Notes under the pieces: model-generated
What the model was told of the DNA's origin: nothing
The model's database searches: none
What the model saw: only the letters and a program-made list of their open reading frames with translations
Program-made: the position numbers and the translations under genes
Shown here: positions 26,298 through 36,529 of the stretch, in pieces
Layout: every line of letters begins with the position of its first letter
How positions within the stretch are numbered: the stretch's first letter is position 1
Source: an uncultured Ruminococcus sp.
Lineage (GTDB): Bacteria > Bacillota > Clostridia > Oscillospirales > Ruminococcaceae
DNA: 64,000 nucleotides
Direction of reading: 5' to 3'
Assembly (NCBI GenBank): GCA_902788785.1
Contig: CADALT010000008.1
Coordinates: 1-64,000, forward strand

Positions 26298-26407
26298 ATA
26301 TTGTATATGGGCATATGACATATGTTTGATGTCTGTGCTGTGAAAAATAACGCAATTGTTCTCCCGCTAAGGGAGCATCACATACATTATCAAGGAGGTC
26401 AAACCTA

Positions 26408-27124
26408 ATGAAAACACTTGACATTTATGAAGAACTGAAAGGCAACGCTTACCCCGGAAGAGGTATAATCATCGGTAAGAGCGAGGACGGCAAGAGCGCT
26501 GTTACTGCTTACTTCATCATGGGCAGGAGCGTAAACTCCAGAAACAGAGTATTCACCGAGACTGAGGACGGCATAAAGACTGAGGCTGCCGATCCTTCAA
26601 AGCTCTCCGACCCCCATCTGATAATCTATTCGCCTGTAAGGGTGCTCGGCAACAAGACCATCGTTACCAACGGCGACCAGACCGACACCATCTATGAACT
26701 GATGGACAAGCAGCAGACTTTTGAGCAGAGCCTGCGCACAAGAGAGTATGAGGACGATGCTCCCAACTACACACCCAGGATCTCAGGCATAATGCACGTT
26801 GGCGACGGACAGTACAACTATGCTATGAGTATACTGAAATCTGCTGACGGAAACCCTGACTGCGTTGAGAGATTTACCTATTCTTATTCAAATCCCATCG
26901 CTGGTTTCGGTCACTTCATCCACACCTACATGGGTGACGGCGATCCCCTGCCCAGCTTCGAGGGTGAACCCAAGAAGATCAAGATACCCAATGATATGGA
27001 CGAGTTTGCAAAGGGTCTCTGGGAGTCCCTCAATGAGGACAACAAGGTATCGCTGTTCGTAAGATACATCGATATCGAGACAGGCAAGGCTGTATCGAAG
27101 GTAATAAACAAGTATACAAAGTAA
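26408..27124 (+). CDS. purO: IMP cyclohydrolase, PurO-like
   Basis: 238 residues. GRGIIIGKSEDGKSAVTAYF, GRSVNSRNRVF, LIIYSPVRVLGNKTIVTNGD and the TPRISGIMHV block match the PurO-type IMP cyclohydrolase fold known first from archaea and present in many Clostridia. It closes FAICAR to IMP, the last step of purine synthesis. Its partner activity is encoded separately at 29014-30195, which lacks a cyclohydrolase domain. It has its own promoter and AAGGAGGT before the ATG. The stop overlaps the start of a decayed gene (TAATG). Confidence 0.85.
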   Translation: MKTLDIYEELKGNAYPGRGIIIGKSEDGKSAVTAYFIMGRSVNSRNRVFTETEDGIKTEAADPSKLSDPHLIIYSPVRVLGNKTIVTNGDQTDTIYELMDKQQTFEQSLRTREYEDDAPNYTPRISGIMHVGDGQYNYAMSILKSADGNPDCVERFTYSYSNPIAGFGHFIHTYMGDGDPLPSFEGEPKKIKIPNDMDEFAKGLWESLNEDNKVSLFVRYIDIETGKAVSKVINKYTK

Positions 27125-27431
27125 TGGAACGTCAGGCAGAGCGCTGGTTTTCCATAGCCTGCGGTGACGGCTTTTCTTATGGCATGACGGCTGACTGGCG
27201 GTATGTTTAAGCAGGTCATATCGGCACGACCTATATGACCGAGCTGTATGACATAGGGTATGAGCGTTATCTTGAAATGACCGACCCCGCTAACTAAGAC
27301 CGCCTGCCGCAGCTGATACAACAGATCTATGCGGAATGTGACTGTATAGCATTTGAAGACTTGAAAAGGAAAGATTGGTGCTTATCACCGATGATGGCGA
27401 AAGGGCATTCTGGCTGAAAGATAAGGAGTGA
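27124..27431 (+). pseudogene. Decayed small gene after purO
   Basis: From ATG 27124 a frame reads MERQAERWFSIACGDGFSYG and continues with plausible protein, but is broken by TAA near 27208 and TAA near 27296. After KRKDW the reading moves by one base to end LITDDGERAFWLKDKE at TGA 27431. Codon use stays gene-like throughout. So the sequence holds at least two stops and one frameshift. The family is not recognised. An overlap with the purO stop suggests it was once translationally coupled to it. Confidence 0.65.
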
Positions 27432-27437
27432 AAAGCA

Positions 27438-27797
27438 ATGGATAAGTATGTAGAGATCATAGAGAATGACGACAGCTTCGATGTGATATTTTATGTGGAT
27501 AATGATGAGATACTGGCGATAGGCGAAGAGCTTTCGGCAATAAACGAAAATGCCTACATGAACGGATATAACTGGGAAGCTTTGCTTGACTGCTATATCA
27601 CAAAGTACGAACCGAAGCTTGGAAACTCCTTTGAAACGGACAGCGAGAGCGGTATGTATGCGGCATATTTCGATAAGTCCGAAGAGGGAGCGCAAGCCGC
27701 TGAAACTCTGGTAAATATCATTAAGTCGCTTATAGAAAACGAAGATAAACTGTTTGCGTTCGTCACTGAGTACGGCGACGAAGTGGACTGGGACTGA
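27438..27797 (+). CDS. Immunity protein, Imm51-like
   Basis: 119 residues, very acidic, no signal. The pattern NGYNWEALLDCYI around residues 41-53 followed by an SESGMYAAYFDKSEEG stretch near 71-86 and a helical end fits the Imm51 family of immunity proteins that neutralise secreted polymorphic toxins of neighbours. No toxin gene is present in the window, so it would be an orphan immunity gene. AAGGAG lies upstream of the ATG, inside the end of the pseudogene. The family call is from memory of the pattern and moderate. Confidence 0.6.
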   Translation: MDKYVEIIENDDSFDVIFYVDNDEILAIGEELSAINENAYMNGYNWEALLDCYITKYEPKLGNSFETDSESGMYAAYFDKSEEGAQAAETLVNIIKSLIENEDKLFAFVTEYGDEVDWD

Positions 27798-27824
27798 CAA
27801 GGACTTACTATCGGGAGATACATT

Positions 27825-28954
<1,130 letters not shown>

Positions 28955-29013
28955 GACCGCACGCTGTTATAAAATGCATATAATTTAGTTAATATAATAC
29001 GGAGGTAATGACA

Positions 29014-30195
29014 ATGGCTAACGAAATGCTTTTGAAGTACGGCTGCAACCCTAATCAGAAGCCGTCAAGAGTTTTTATGGAGGATGGCAAGGACCTGCCT
29101 ATCGAGGTACTCAATGGCAAGCCCGGCTACATCAATCTGCTGGACGCTTTCAACGGCTGGCAGCTCGTTAAGGAGCTGAAAGCTGCAACAGGTATGTGCG
29201 CTGCAACTTCCTTTAAGCACGTATCCCCTGCGGGTGCTGCTGTGGGCAGACCCCTGACAGAGACCGAGGCAAAGATCTATTTTGTTGATGATCTGGGCGA
29301 GCTCTCCCCTATGGCTTGCGCTTATGCAAGGGCAAGAGGTGCTGACAGAATGTCCAGCTACGGCGACTTCATCGCACTTTCCGATGTATGTGATGTTCCC
29401 ACCGCAAAGATGATACAGCGTGAGGTATCCGACGGTATCATCGCACCCGGTTATACCGATGAGGCTCTGGAGATACTCAAGTCCAAGAGAAAGGGTACAT
29501 ACAATATCATCAAGATCGACGAGAACTATGTTCCCGCACAGATCGAGCGCAAGCAGGTGTTCGGCGTTACTTTCGAGCAGGGCAGGAACGAGCTGAAGAT
29601 CGACAAGGAGCTGCTCTCGAATATCGTTACAGAAAACAAGGATATCCCCGATGACAAGCTGGAGGATCTTATCATATCCCTTATCACACTGAAATACACT
29701 CAGTCCAACTCCGTTTGCTATGTAAAGAACGGTCAGGCTATCGGTATCGGTGCAGGTCAGCAGTCAAGAGTTCACTGCACCAGACTTGCAGGCAGCAAGG
29801 CTGATAACTGGTGGATGAGACAGCACCCCAAGGTAATGGGTCTGCAGTTCGTTGATAACATCAGAAGACCCGACAGAGATAATGCTATCGACGTTTACAT
29901 CGGCGATGAGTATGAAGATGTACTGGCTGAGGGCGAGTGGCAGCGTATATTCAAGGTAAAGCCCGAAGTCCTCACAGCTGAGGAAAAGAAGGCTTGGCTG
30001 GCAGAAAACAAGGATGTATGTCTGGGTTCTGACGCATTCTTCCCCTTCGGCGACAATATCGAGAGAGCTAAGAAGTCAGGCGTTGCTTACATCGCAGAGC
30101 CGGGCGGAAGCATCAGAGATGACAATGTTATAGATACCTGCAACAAGTACGGCATGGCTATGGCATTCACAGGTATCAGACTGTTCCACCACTGA
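29014..30195 (+). CDS. purH: AICAR formyltransferase, stand-alone
   Basis: 393 residues. It covers only the AICAR formyltransferase half of bifunctional PurH: LLKYGCNPNQKPSRV, TSFKHVSPAGAAVG with the catalytic Lys-His, SNSVCYVKNGQAIGIGAGQQSRVHC and FPFGDNIERAKKSGVAYIAEPGGSIRD in pieces. The IMP cyclohydrolase (MGS-like) N-terminal half is missing and supplied by the PurO-like protein upstream. GGAGG at 29001-29005 fits ATG 29014; an ATG at 29008 is too close. Its stop is coupled to the first lipoprotein start. Confidence 0.94.
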   Translation: MANEMLLKYGCNPNQKPSRVFMEDGKDLPIEVLNGKPGYINLLDAFNGWQLVKELKAATGMCAATSFKHVSPAGAAVGRPLTETEAKIYFVDDLGELSPMACAYARARGADRMSSYGDFIALSDVCDVPTAKMIQREVSDGIIAPGYTDEALEILKSKRKGTYNIIKIDENYVPAQIERKQVFGVTFEQGRNELKIDKELLSNIVTENKDIPDDKLEDLIISLITLKYTQSNSVCYVKNGQAIGIGAGQQSRVHCTRLAGSKADNWWMRQHPKVMGLQFVDNIRRPDRDNAIDVYIGDEYEDVLAEGEWQRIFKVKPEVLTAEEKKAWLAENKDVCLGSDAFFPFGDNIERAKKSGVAYIAEPGGSIRDDNVIDTCNKYGMAMAFTGIRLFHH

Positions 30196-30980
30196 TGAGG
30201 ATACTGAAAATAACAGCTGCACTGGCGGCAATGGTAATATGCCTTGCCGCCTGCGGTAGTAAAACGGATAGTTCTTCTGAAAACCCTGCGAGCTCTGCGG
30301 CTGAGACCACTGCAAGCGTCAGTGAAGAAAGCTCTGCCGAACCCGAACAGAGCGACAGCAAAGAAGAGAGAAAGGCAGAGGAAAGCTCACAGGATGAGAG
30401 CGAAGCTGATCCATCGGAAGCTGAAAAAACTGACAGCGAGACAGATGATGAAAAGGAAGAAACTGTCGAGGCTGCCAAAGAAAAAGAGTTCACGGGTACG
30501 GGCTATAAGTTTACAGTTGATGAGAGCAAGTGGATAGATTTCACTGACAGCTTTGCCGAAAAGGAGCAGAATATGGGCGAATATACTGCCCATATCGAAA
30601 GAGTTTTCGGCTGGAAAGACGACGGTATGTCAACACTGATGATGACATACAGCGATCTGGGACAGGACCCCGGCGAGATAGATATGCAGCAGTATGCCAT
30701 TATGCAGAGCCAGCAGAACAACAGTGTCGCCGGCACCACCTGCGTAAGTGCAGAGGCTGTTGGCATAAATGATGTAGTCTGGTCGAGAGTCGAGCTCGAA
30801 GTTCCCGAGGACGTATATGGCAAGACCGCAAGGATAGTACAGTATTCCGCATTTAAAGGACAATACGAGTTTTTCGTATCGTTCACGGCGATGATGGATC
30901 AGTACGATGAGATCTCTGCGGATATTGATAATGTGATGTCCTCTTATGCGATAGACCTGCCCGAGGAGCAGGCTGAATAA
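30195..30980 (+). CDS. Lipoprotein 1 of a tandem set
   Basis: 261 residues; the start overlaps the purH stop (TGATG). Lipobox LAAC at residues 17-20, then about 75 residues of Ser/Glu/Asp-rich linker, then a globular domain from about 97 that starts GTGYKFTVDESKWIDF and ends in a helix. The domain shares the opening pattern (x-F-x-x-D/S-x-x-x-W) with the two lipoproteins that follow. Not recognised; the fold may be of the PsbP/DcrB kind. Its translation is tied to a purine enzyme although it acts outside the membrane. Confidence 0.72.
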   Translation: MRILKITAALAAMVICLAACGSKTDSSSENPASSAAETTASVSEESSAEPEQSDSKEERKAEESSQDESEADPSEAEKTDSETDDEKEETVEAAKEKEFTGTGYKFTVDESKWIDFTDSFAEKEQNMGEYTAHIERVFGWKDDGMSTLMMTYSDLGQDPGEIDMQQYAIMQSQQNNSVAGTTCVSAEAVGINDVVWSRVELEVPEDVYGKTARIVQYSAFKGQYEFFVSFTAMMDQYDEISADIDNVMSSYAIDLPEEQAE

Positions 30981-31600
30981 TGAAAGGTCTGATCGTGCTT
31001 TCAGCTCTCGCCTGTGCGGTGATGCTCACAGGCTGCGGCAAAATGCAAGAGGGATCTTCATCTGCCGAGGCTGATGCAGTCCTCACCGATGCGCAGGATG
31101 TGCTCATAGGCGACGAAGATGAGATGAGCCTTGATGTGGAGATGGGCAGCTATGTGTTCACCTACGATGAAAGGTTCTGGGATATGTCGGAAAGACAGGA
31201 CGGTTCGGCTGCAGCCGACCTCAGCTATAAACTGCCCGATGGTCAGATGATGCAGATAATGATAAGCTCCGATGGACGAGGCAGCCTTGATGAGGTCGCC
31301 GAGATATACGAGGGCAATCTGAAAATGATAACCGAATTAGGTGAGGGCAGACATGAGGACTTCGGAGGTATGCCCGCATATATCGCAGAGGGCGTACCCA
31401 TTGGCGAAAATGATAAAGACTGCGCCACAAAACTTATTGCGGCACAGCCCGAGGGTAAACATGATGTGCTCGTCATATGCATGAGATACTCATTCCCGAA
31501 GGGAGAAATAAACGAACAGGCACTGGCGCAGGCACAGGCTGTACTGGACAGCTGTATGCCCATGTCTGAAAGGATAAAAAACGGAAAAGTGGTATTATGA
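30980..31600 (+). CDS. Lipoprotein 2 of a tandem set
   Basis: 206 residues, start overlapping the previous stop by one base. Lipobox LTGC (Cys19), a short acidic linker, then a domain beginning GSYVFTYDERFWDM at about residue 55, with EIYEGNLKMITELGEGRHED and a helical end (EQALAQAQAVLDSCM). Same layout as its neighbours, with low sequence identity, so an old duplication is likely. Function unknown. Confidence 0.72.
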   Translation: MKGLIVLSALACAVMLTGCGKMQEGSSSAEADAVLTDAQDVLIGDEDEMSLDVEMGSYVFTYDERFWDMSERQDGSAAADLSYKLPDGQMMQIMISSDGRGSLDEVAEIYEGNLKMITELGEGRHEDFGGMPAYIAEGVPIGENDKDCATKLIAAQPEGKHDVLVICMRYSFPKGEINEQALAQAQAVLDSCMPMSERIKNGKVVL

Positions 31601-32331
31601 AAAAGTTCGTGATCGCTGCAGCGGCAGCGCTTACAGCTGTGTCTCTTACAGGATGCAGCGGTGATACAGAAGTAAATGATAATGTTCAGCAGACAACACA
31701 GGCAGTGCAGACAGCCGAAACGGCGGTGACAGAACCGCTGATAGTCATAGAAGACCCCGGTGATCAGCCTGCAGTAAGCACAGACAGTGTACAGCAGACT
31801 GTCACACAGGCACCCGAAAGCAGCGCCGAGGGCTTTGTGGAGCTGACGGAGGAACCGAGTGAAGACAGCACTTCATCACAGGCTGCCCCGCAGGAGACCG
31901 CAAAGTTCACCTTTAAGGCAAGCAGCTCGAAATGGTCGGAGGACTACAGTGATGCGACGGGTGCAAGCGTTACCTACAGAGATGTGGATATAGAAAACGC
32001 TAAAGGCACCTGCACGGTGGTAATAAACTACCGTGAGGATCAGCAGGCAAATGTCACTCCCCTGTCGGAGCTGGCTGACAGAGCCCTTGCCGAAAAGGGC
32101 ATGACAGATACCCTCGAGATAACAAGTCAGGGCGAGACCACATTCAACAATTACGACGCATATTCAGTGTCAGGCAGATACACCATGAAGGATGTGGACT
32201 TTAATGTGACCCTTGATGTGATAAGTGAGGATGAGAACGTGCTTGAAGTCTGGACAATGTCATATACAGGCTGCACAGAAGCGATGCAGAGCAATTTCAG
32301 TGAAGTGCTCAGTACCGTTAATTTCAAATAA
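31597..32331 (+). CDS. Lipoprotein 3 of a tandem set
   Basis: 244 residues, ATGA overlap with lipoprotein 2. Lipobox LTGC (Cys20), a Gln/Thr/Glu linker of about 80 residues, then the domain KFTFKASSSKWSEDYSDATG, a central FNNYDAYSVSGRYTM, and a C-terminal CTEAMQSNFSEVLSTVNF helix-strand. It completes the coupled set between purH and purD; purD starts 14 bases after its stop. Function unknown; cell-surface binding or stress sensing are possible. Confidence 0.72.
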   Translation: MKKFVIAAAAALTAVSLTGCSGDTEVNDNVQQTTQAVQTAETAVTEPLIVIEDPGDQPAVSTDSVQQTVTQAPESSAEGFVELTEEPSEDSTSSQAAPQETAKFTFKASSSKWSEDYSDATGASVTYRDVDIENAKGTCTVVINYREDQQANVTPLSELADRALAEKGMTDTLEITSQGETTFNNYDAYSVSGRYTMKDVDFNVTLDVISEDENVLEVWTMSYTGCTEAMQSNFSEVLSTVNFK

Positions 32332-32345
32332 AGGATGTGTTCGAT

Positions 32346-33701
32346 ATGAAAATACTGGTTGTTGGCGGCGGCGGACGTGAACACGCCATAATCGCAAAGC
32401 TGGCACAGTCTGAAAAGGCTGAAAAGATATATTGTACCCCCGGTAACGGCGGCATCTCGGCTATGGCTGAATGCTTCGATGTAGGTGCTACCGACATAGA
32501 TGGCGTTGTGGCACTGGCTAAAAAGCTGGCTGTGGATCTGGTCGTAGTTGCACCCGATGATCCGCTGGTACTCGGCATGGTAGATGCACTTCAGGCAGAG
32601 GGCTTCATGACCTTCGGTCCTAAGAAAGCAGCTGCTATCATCGAGGGTTCAAAGGTGTTCTCAAAGGAACTGATGAAGAAGTACAATATCCCCACCGCAG
32701 GCTATGAGGTGTTCGATAACAGTGAAGATGCAATAGCTTATGTTAAAAAGCAGAATACCTACCCCGCAGTTATCAAGGCTGACGGACTGGCACTGGGCAA
32801 GGGCGTTATACTTGCGCAGAACGAGGCAGAGGCTGTTGAAGCCATCAAGGAAATGATCGACGGCAAGAAGTTCGGTGACAGCAGTACCACTATCGTTGTG
32901 GAAGAATACCTGACAGGTCCCGAGGTATCTGTACTTTCATTCACAGACGGCAAGGTGGTCGTTCCCATGCTTTCTTCCATGGATCACAAGAGAGCGCTGG
33001 ACAACGATGAGGGTCTCAACACAGGCGGAATGGGCACGATTGCGCCTAACCCCTACTATACCGAGGCTATCGCCAAGGAGTGCATGGAGAAGATCTTCCT
33101 GCCTACCATAAACGCTATGAATGCCGAGGGCAGAACCTTCGAGGGCTGCCTGTACTTCGGACTTATGCTGACATCAAAGGGTCCCAAGGTCATCGAGTAT
33201 AACTGCCGTTTCGGTGATCCCGAGACTCAGGTGGTATTGCCTATGCTGAAGACAGACCTGGTAGACATCATGACAGCTATATACGAACACAAGCTGGGCG
33301 AACTTGATGTTGAGTGGGCAGAAGGCAGCTGTGCCTGCGTTATCATGGCAAGCGGCGGCTATCCCCTCTCCTACCCCAAGGGCATCGAGATCAAGGGTCT
33401 TGATGACAAGGGACAGGTTGAAGGCGCACAGGTGTTCCACGCAGGTACAAAGCTCGATAACGGCAAGTTCCTCACCAGCGGCGGCAGAGTGCTGGGAGTT
33501 ACCGCAAAGGCGCTGACACTCAATGCTGCACTGGATAAGGCTTACGACGGTGTCAAGAAGATAAGCTTCGAGGGCGCACACTTCCGTAAGGACATCGGAC
33601 AGAGAGCACTCAAAGCTATCGACAATGATCCCCTGCACCTTGGCTACAAGGATGATATGGAAGACTACATCGAAGAAAACGGCGTTTATCTGAGACAGTG
33701 A
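32346..33701 (+). CDS. purD: Phosphoribosylamine-glycine ligase (GAR synthetase)
   Basis: 451 residues, slightly longer than the usual ~425. ATP-grasp enzyme joining glycine to phosphoribosylamine. KILVVGGGGREHAI is the N-terminal signature; VIKADGLALGKGVI binds ATP; HKRALDNDEGLNTGGMGTIAP (in pieces) and NCRFGDPETQVVLP carry metal and substrate contacts. ATG 32346 with AAGGA is chosen over GTG 32337, which is too near the site. It ends the purine region and is followed by a strong terminator. Confidence 0.97.
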   Translation: MKILVVGGGGREHAIIAKLAQSEKAEKIYCTPGNGGISAMAECFDVGATDIDGVVALAKKLAVDLVVVAPDDPLVLGMVDALQAEGFMTFGPKKAAAIIEGSKVFSKELMKKYNIPTAGYEVFDNSEDAIAYVKKQNTYPAVIKADGLALGKGVILAQNEAEAVEAIKEMIDGKKFGDSSTTIVVEEYLTGPEVSVLSFTDGKVVVPMLSSMDHKRALDNDEGLNTGGMGTIAPNPYYTEAIAKECMEKIFLPTINAMNAEGRTFEGCLYFGLMLTSKGPKVIEYNCRFGDPETQVVLPMLKTDLVDIMTAIYEHKLGELDVEWAEGSCACVIMASGGYPLSYPKGIEIKGLDDKGQVEGAQVFHAGTKLDNGKFLTSGGRVLGVTAKALTLNAALDKAYDGVKKISFEGAHFRKDIGQRALKAIDNDPLHLGYKDDMEDYIEENGVYLRQ

Positions 33702-33713
33702 TTTATGTATATA

Positions 33714-33747
33714 ACATCCCCGTGAGATATCGGGGATGTTTTTTTGT
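33714..33747 (+). terminator. Intrinsic terminator after purD
   Basis: AACATCCCCG (33714-33723) and CGGGGATGTT (33732-33741) around an 8-nt loop, with a run of seven T beginning inside the stem. Confidence 0.93.
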
Positions 33748-33824
33748 ATCATATAGTATACCGCATAAGTCATGTTTATTTATGATAAAGGGGCTGAAAC
33801 TAAGGAATATGTGCATATCATCTC

Positions 33825-33853
33825 TTTACACGGAGCGCCGTTCGTGGTATAAT
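33825..33853 (+). promoter_or_regulatory. Promoter of the FNT-family gene
   Basis: -35 TTTACA (33825-33830), 17-bp spacer, -10 TATAAT (33848-33853). Confidence 0.8.
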
Positions 33854-33885
33854 TTACAAAAAGGAAGATGGAAAGAGATGGTTTA

Positions 33886-34560
33886 ATGAGAAAAGCGATA
33901 CAGACTTTTCTTAGGGCATTTGCCACCGGACTGCTTATCGGTATGGGAGGTATAGTTTACCTTTCCTGCGATAACAGATATGTCGGGGCAGCACTGTTCG
34001 GCACAGGACTTTTCGTGGTGCTGACATTCGGGTTCGACCTGTTCACGGGAAAGGTCGGATATGCATTGGAACGTGAACGCAGCTACATAGGTGATCTAGG
34101 CATCATCTGGCTGGGAAATCTGGCAGGTACAGCGCTCACAGCTTTGATGACGATGTACACAAGGATATCTGCCATTGGAGATAAAGCCGCAGACCTTTGC
34201 AGGATAAAGCTGGAGGACAGCTTGTTCAGCCTGTTTTTACTGGCTGTATTCTGCGGTATGCTTATGTTCATTGCGGCAGAGGGCTACAAGCGCATCGATA
34301 ACCCTGTGGCAAAGATAATGGCGGTATTCCTGCCTGTTATGGTTTTCATTCTTTGCGGCTTTGAACACTGCGTTGCGGATATGTTTTATTTTTCCGCAGC
34401 AAAAATGTGGTCGGTCAATGCTTTTATCAGGCTGCTGATAATGACCGCAGGCAACTCGGTGGGCGGAATTGCTTTCGCACTGCTGAGAAAGAATGTTTTT
34501 TATGCTGCGGACAGTAAAATTTCAAAGAATGATAAAACCGACAATAAAAATGCTGCATAA
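33886..34560 (+). CDS. Formate/nitrite-transporter (FNT) family channel
   Basis: 224 residues with six hydrophobic segments. FATGLLIGMGGIVYL and FILCGFEHCVADMFYF are the FNT marks; the His in GFEH is the conserved pore residue. FNT pentamers pass formate, nitrite or hydrosulfide across the membrane. Formate is likely in a fermenting anaerobe, but selectivity cannot be told from sequence. The gene stands alone between its promoter and terminator. ATG 33886 gives the best spacing; an ATG at 33868 is possible. Confidence 0.85.
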   Translation: MRKAIQTFLRAFATGLLIGMGGIVYLSCDNRYVGAALFGTGLFVVLTFGFDLFTGKVGYALERERSYIGDLGIIWLGNLAGTALTALMTMYTRISAIGDKAADLCRIKLEDSLFSLFLLAVFCGMLMFIAAEGYKRIDNPVAKIMAVFLPVMVFILCGFEHCVADMFYFSAAKMWSVNAFIRLLIMTAGNSVGGIAFALLRKNVFYAADSKISKNDKTDNKNAA

Positions 34561-34568
34561 CTGCGTAA

Positions 34569-34604
34569 AAACTCCCGTTTAAGTAGATGACGGGAGTTTT
34601 TTTG
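34569..34604 (+). terminator. Intrinsic terminator after the FNT gene
   Basis: AAACTCCCG and CGGGAGTTT arms around a 13-nt loop, followed by a T run. Confidence 0.9.
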
Positions 34605-34657
34605 TACTCTTCAATTGTACGTGCAAATGTACTTGAAATAATGTAATAAATATGTAA

Positions 34658-34686
34658 TTGACAAATTGTCTCAGAGAGTTTATAAT
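34658..34686 (+). promoter_or_regulatory. Promoter of the DUF4272 gene
   Basis: Perfect consensus: TTGACA (34658-34663), 17-bp spacer, TATAAT (34681-34686). Confidence 0.88.
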
Positions 34687-34768
34687 TATTTTATAGAATA
34701 TATATAATTAAGGCAGACCTGCAAGTGTATGTTAGCCGATGTACGGTTTTGCCTGAAGGTGGGTGAAG

Positions 34769-35434
34769 ATGATGGATCCTCGGGAACGCAAAAATATCAA
34801 TGAACAGAAATTAAAAGCTATGGGTATCGCTGTTAATGCAAATCTGCCATTCACAGAAAACATAAGCGATAGTGATATTAAGTCCTTTGAGGACATCTGC
34901 CACAGGGCGGTGGCTGCGCTGCTTGTCATACAGATCGCCTTCGACGCAAGCGAGGGCGAGTACGAACAATCCATAAAGGTATTGGCAGACATCATCGACA
35001 AATTTGGCGTAAAGGACAGCTTTAATGCTAAAGAACAGCGTGTGTACGACGGCACATTCTCTGAACAGGATGTGGTCGATGTGGTATGGGAGTATGAAAG
35101 CTACTGGGCGCTGGTATGGGCGCTGGGGCTGATAGATGATGAGGAACTTATAAAAGCAGACGGCATATGCGACTGCAATAAGGCGATACATCTGGTCAGC
35201 GATAAGAACGATATGAAAGAATTTATGGCAGGGTGCAAGCTAAAAAGTGCCGATGAGATAATGACTATGCTGGATCTTTTCTACCGTATGCACTGGGCTT
35301 GTGTTGAAAAACGCATACGCCCCGAAACCGCAGCAGGCGATCTGGTCGAAGAGGTCGTTATGGAAAGACGCAGGGGTTTGGAATGGCTGGTGTCCAATGA
35401 AACGGACTGGTATGACATTTCACTCAACACCTGA
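34769..35434 (+). CDS. DUF4272 family protein
   Basis: 221 residues, cytosolic, mostly helical. The opening RKNINEQKLKAMGIAVNANLP, the central EYESYWALVWALGLIDD and the terminal RRRGLEWLVSN with a W-Y pair are the DUF4272 pattern. The family's role is unknown; it is patchily spread and turns up in accessory sets. AAGGTGGG lies just before ATG 34769. Starts a transcript that may run through to the YbaK gene. Confidence 0.78.
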   Translation: MMDPRERKNINEQKLKAMGIAVNANLPFTENISDSDIKSFEDICHRAVAALLVIQIAFDASEGEYEQSIKVLADIIDKFGVKDSFNAKEQRVYDGTFSEQDVVDVVWEYESYWALVWALGLIDDEELIKADGICDCNKAIHLVSDKNDMKEFMAGCKLKSADEIMTMLDLFYRMHWACVEKRIRPETAAGDLVEEVVMERRRGLEWLVSNETDWYDISLNT

Positions 35435-35455
35435 CAAACTGAAAAGGACAATAAA

Positions 35456-35890
35456 ATGGAAAAGCAAAACAATCTTTTATTTACCGTGATATGGATAATG
35501 CTGATAGTTGTGCTGTCGGTCATTATGTCACACATATATAAAAATTCACTGAGAAAAGATCAGGTATATGCCAATGAACAGGCAGAAAAGATCTGTAATG
35601 TGGTCGAAGACTGGTGCGATGAAAACGAGATCGATCACAGTGCTTTGCCGCAGATATTTCATTCGGGCAGAACCTATGATGTCTCGCAGGACGGCGACGG
35701 TCTTCAGCATGAACTGCACAAAGCCATAAAGTACGGGTCTGCATACATCGGTACAGCCGAAAAGGACGGCAAGGAGACCATCTTCTATCAGTGGAAAAAG
35801 AACAACGCAGGCATAGTTGGACAGTACCCTGATGCCTCCGAGAACGGGGCACTTGGTATGGTGTGGACAGAATACCGCACCGCAGGATAA
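35456..35890 (+). CDS. Uncharacterised protein with one N-terminal membrane helix
   Basis: 144 residues. A hydrophobic helix at about residues 7-27 is followed by a polar domain with IDHSALPQIFHSG, an AYIGTAEKDGKETIFYQWKKN strand pair and an aromatic end. It would be anchored with the domain outside. Not recognised. 21 bp after the DUF4272 gene. Confidence 0.62.
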   Translation: MEKQNNLLFTVIWIMLIVVLSVIMSHIYKNSLRKDQVYANEQAEKICNVVEDWCDENEIDHSALPQIFHSGRTYDVSQDGDGLQHELHKAIKYGSAYIGTAEKDGKETIFYQWKKNNAGIVGQYPDASENGALGMVWTEYRTAG

Positions 35891-35932
35891 TATATTTATG
35901 ATGGGATAATACCGTAAAGGGAGAGATGATAT

Positions 35933-36529
35933 ATGTCTAAGATCAAGATAGTTACTATAGGCAGACTTTACTGTTCGGGCGGAAGCGACATAGGTAAAAT
36001 GGTCGCTGAAAAGCTGGGCATACCCTGTTATGACAGGGAGATAATCGAGATAGCAGCCAAGAAAAGCGGCATCTCGATGGATGAGATAAAGAAGCATGAG
36101 GAAAGCATACTGCATCCGCTGAAAACACCTATAAGAGTGTTCGGCAAAGGCGATGAGGATATAACCGAGAAAATATTCGCTGCGGAAACTCAGGTAGTTT
36201 ACGAACTGGCTGATAAGGGTCCCTGCGTTATCGTGGGCAGGTGCGCCGACTTCATACTGAAAAACAAGGTCAAGACACTCAATGTGTTCATCTACTCATC
36301 AAATGATAAACGCAGACAGACGGCAATGAGTGAAAAGCACAATATCCCTGCGGACGAAGTGGATCAGATCCTCAAGCGCTACGACAAAAAGCGTGGAGAT
36401 TACTACAACGCTAATACCAACAAAAAGTGGGGCACAAAGTCAAGCTACGACCTCTGTCTTGACAGCGGAAGCCTGGGATATGAACTCTGTGCGGATATAA
36501 TCGCTCATGCGGTGGAGGCATCTAAATAA
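35933..36529 (+). CDS. Cytidylate kinase-like family protein
   Basis: 198 residues. IVTIGRLYCSGGSDIGKMVAEKLGIPCYDREII corresponds (in overlapping parts) to the P-loop and following helix of the AAA_26 cytidylate-kinase-like group, where the Walker A loop reads GxxCSGGSxIG rather than GxxGxGKS. GPCVIVGRCADFIL and the DKRRQTAM lid fit the family. Kinase activity on CMP is not established for this group; another small molecule is possible. Coupled to the next gene by TAATG. Confidence 0.85.
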   Translation: MSKIKIVTIGRLYCSGGSDIGKMVAEKLGIPCYDREIIEIAAKKSGISMDEIKKHEESILHPLKTPIRVFGKGDEDITEKIFAAETQVVYELADKGPCVIVGRCADFILKNKVKTLNVFIYSSNDKRRQTAMSEKHNIPADEVDQILKRYDKKRGDYYNANTNKKWGTKSSYDLCLDSGSLGYELCADIIAHAVEASK

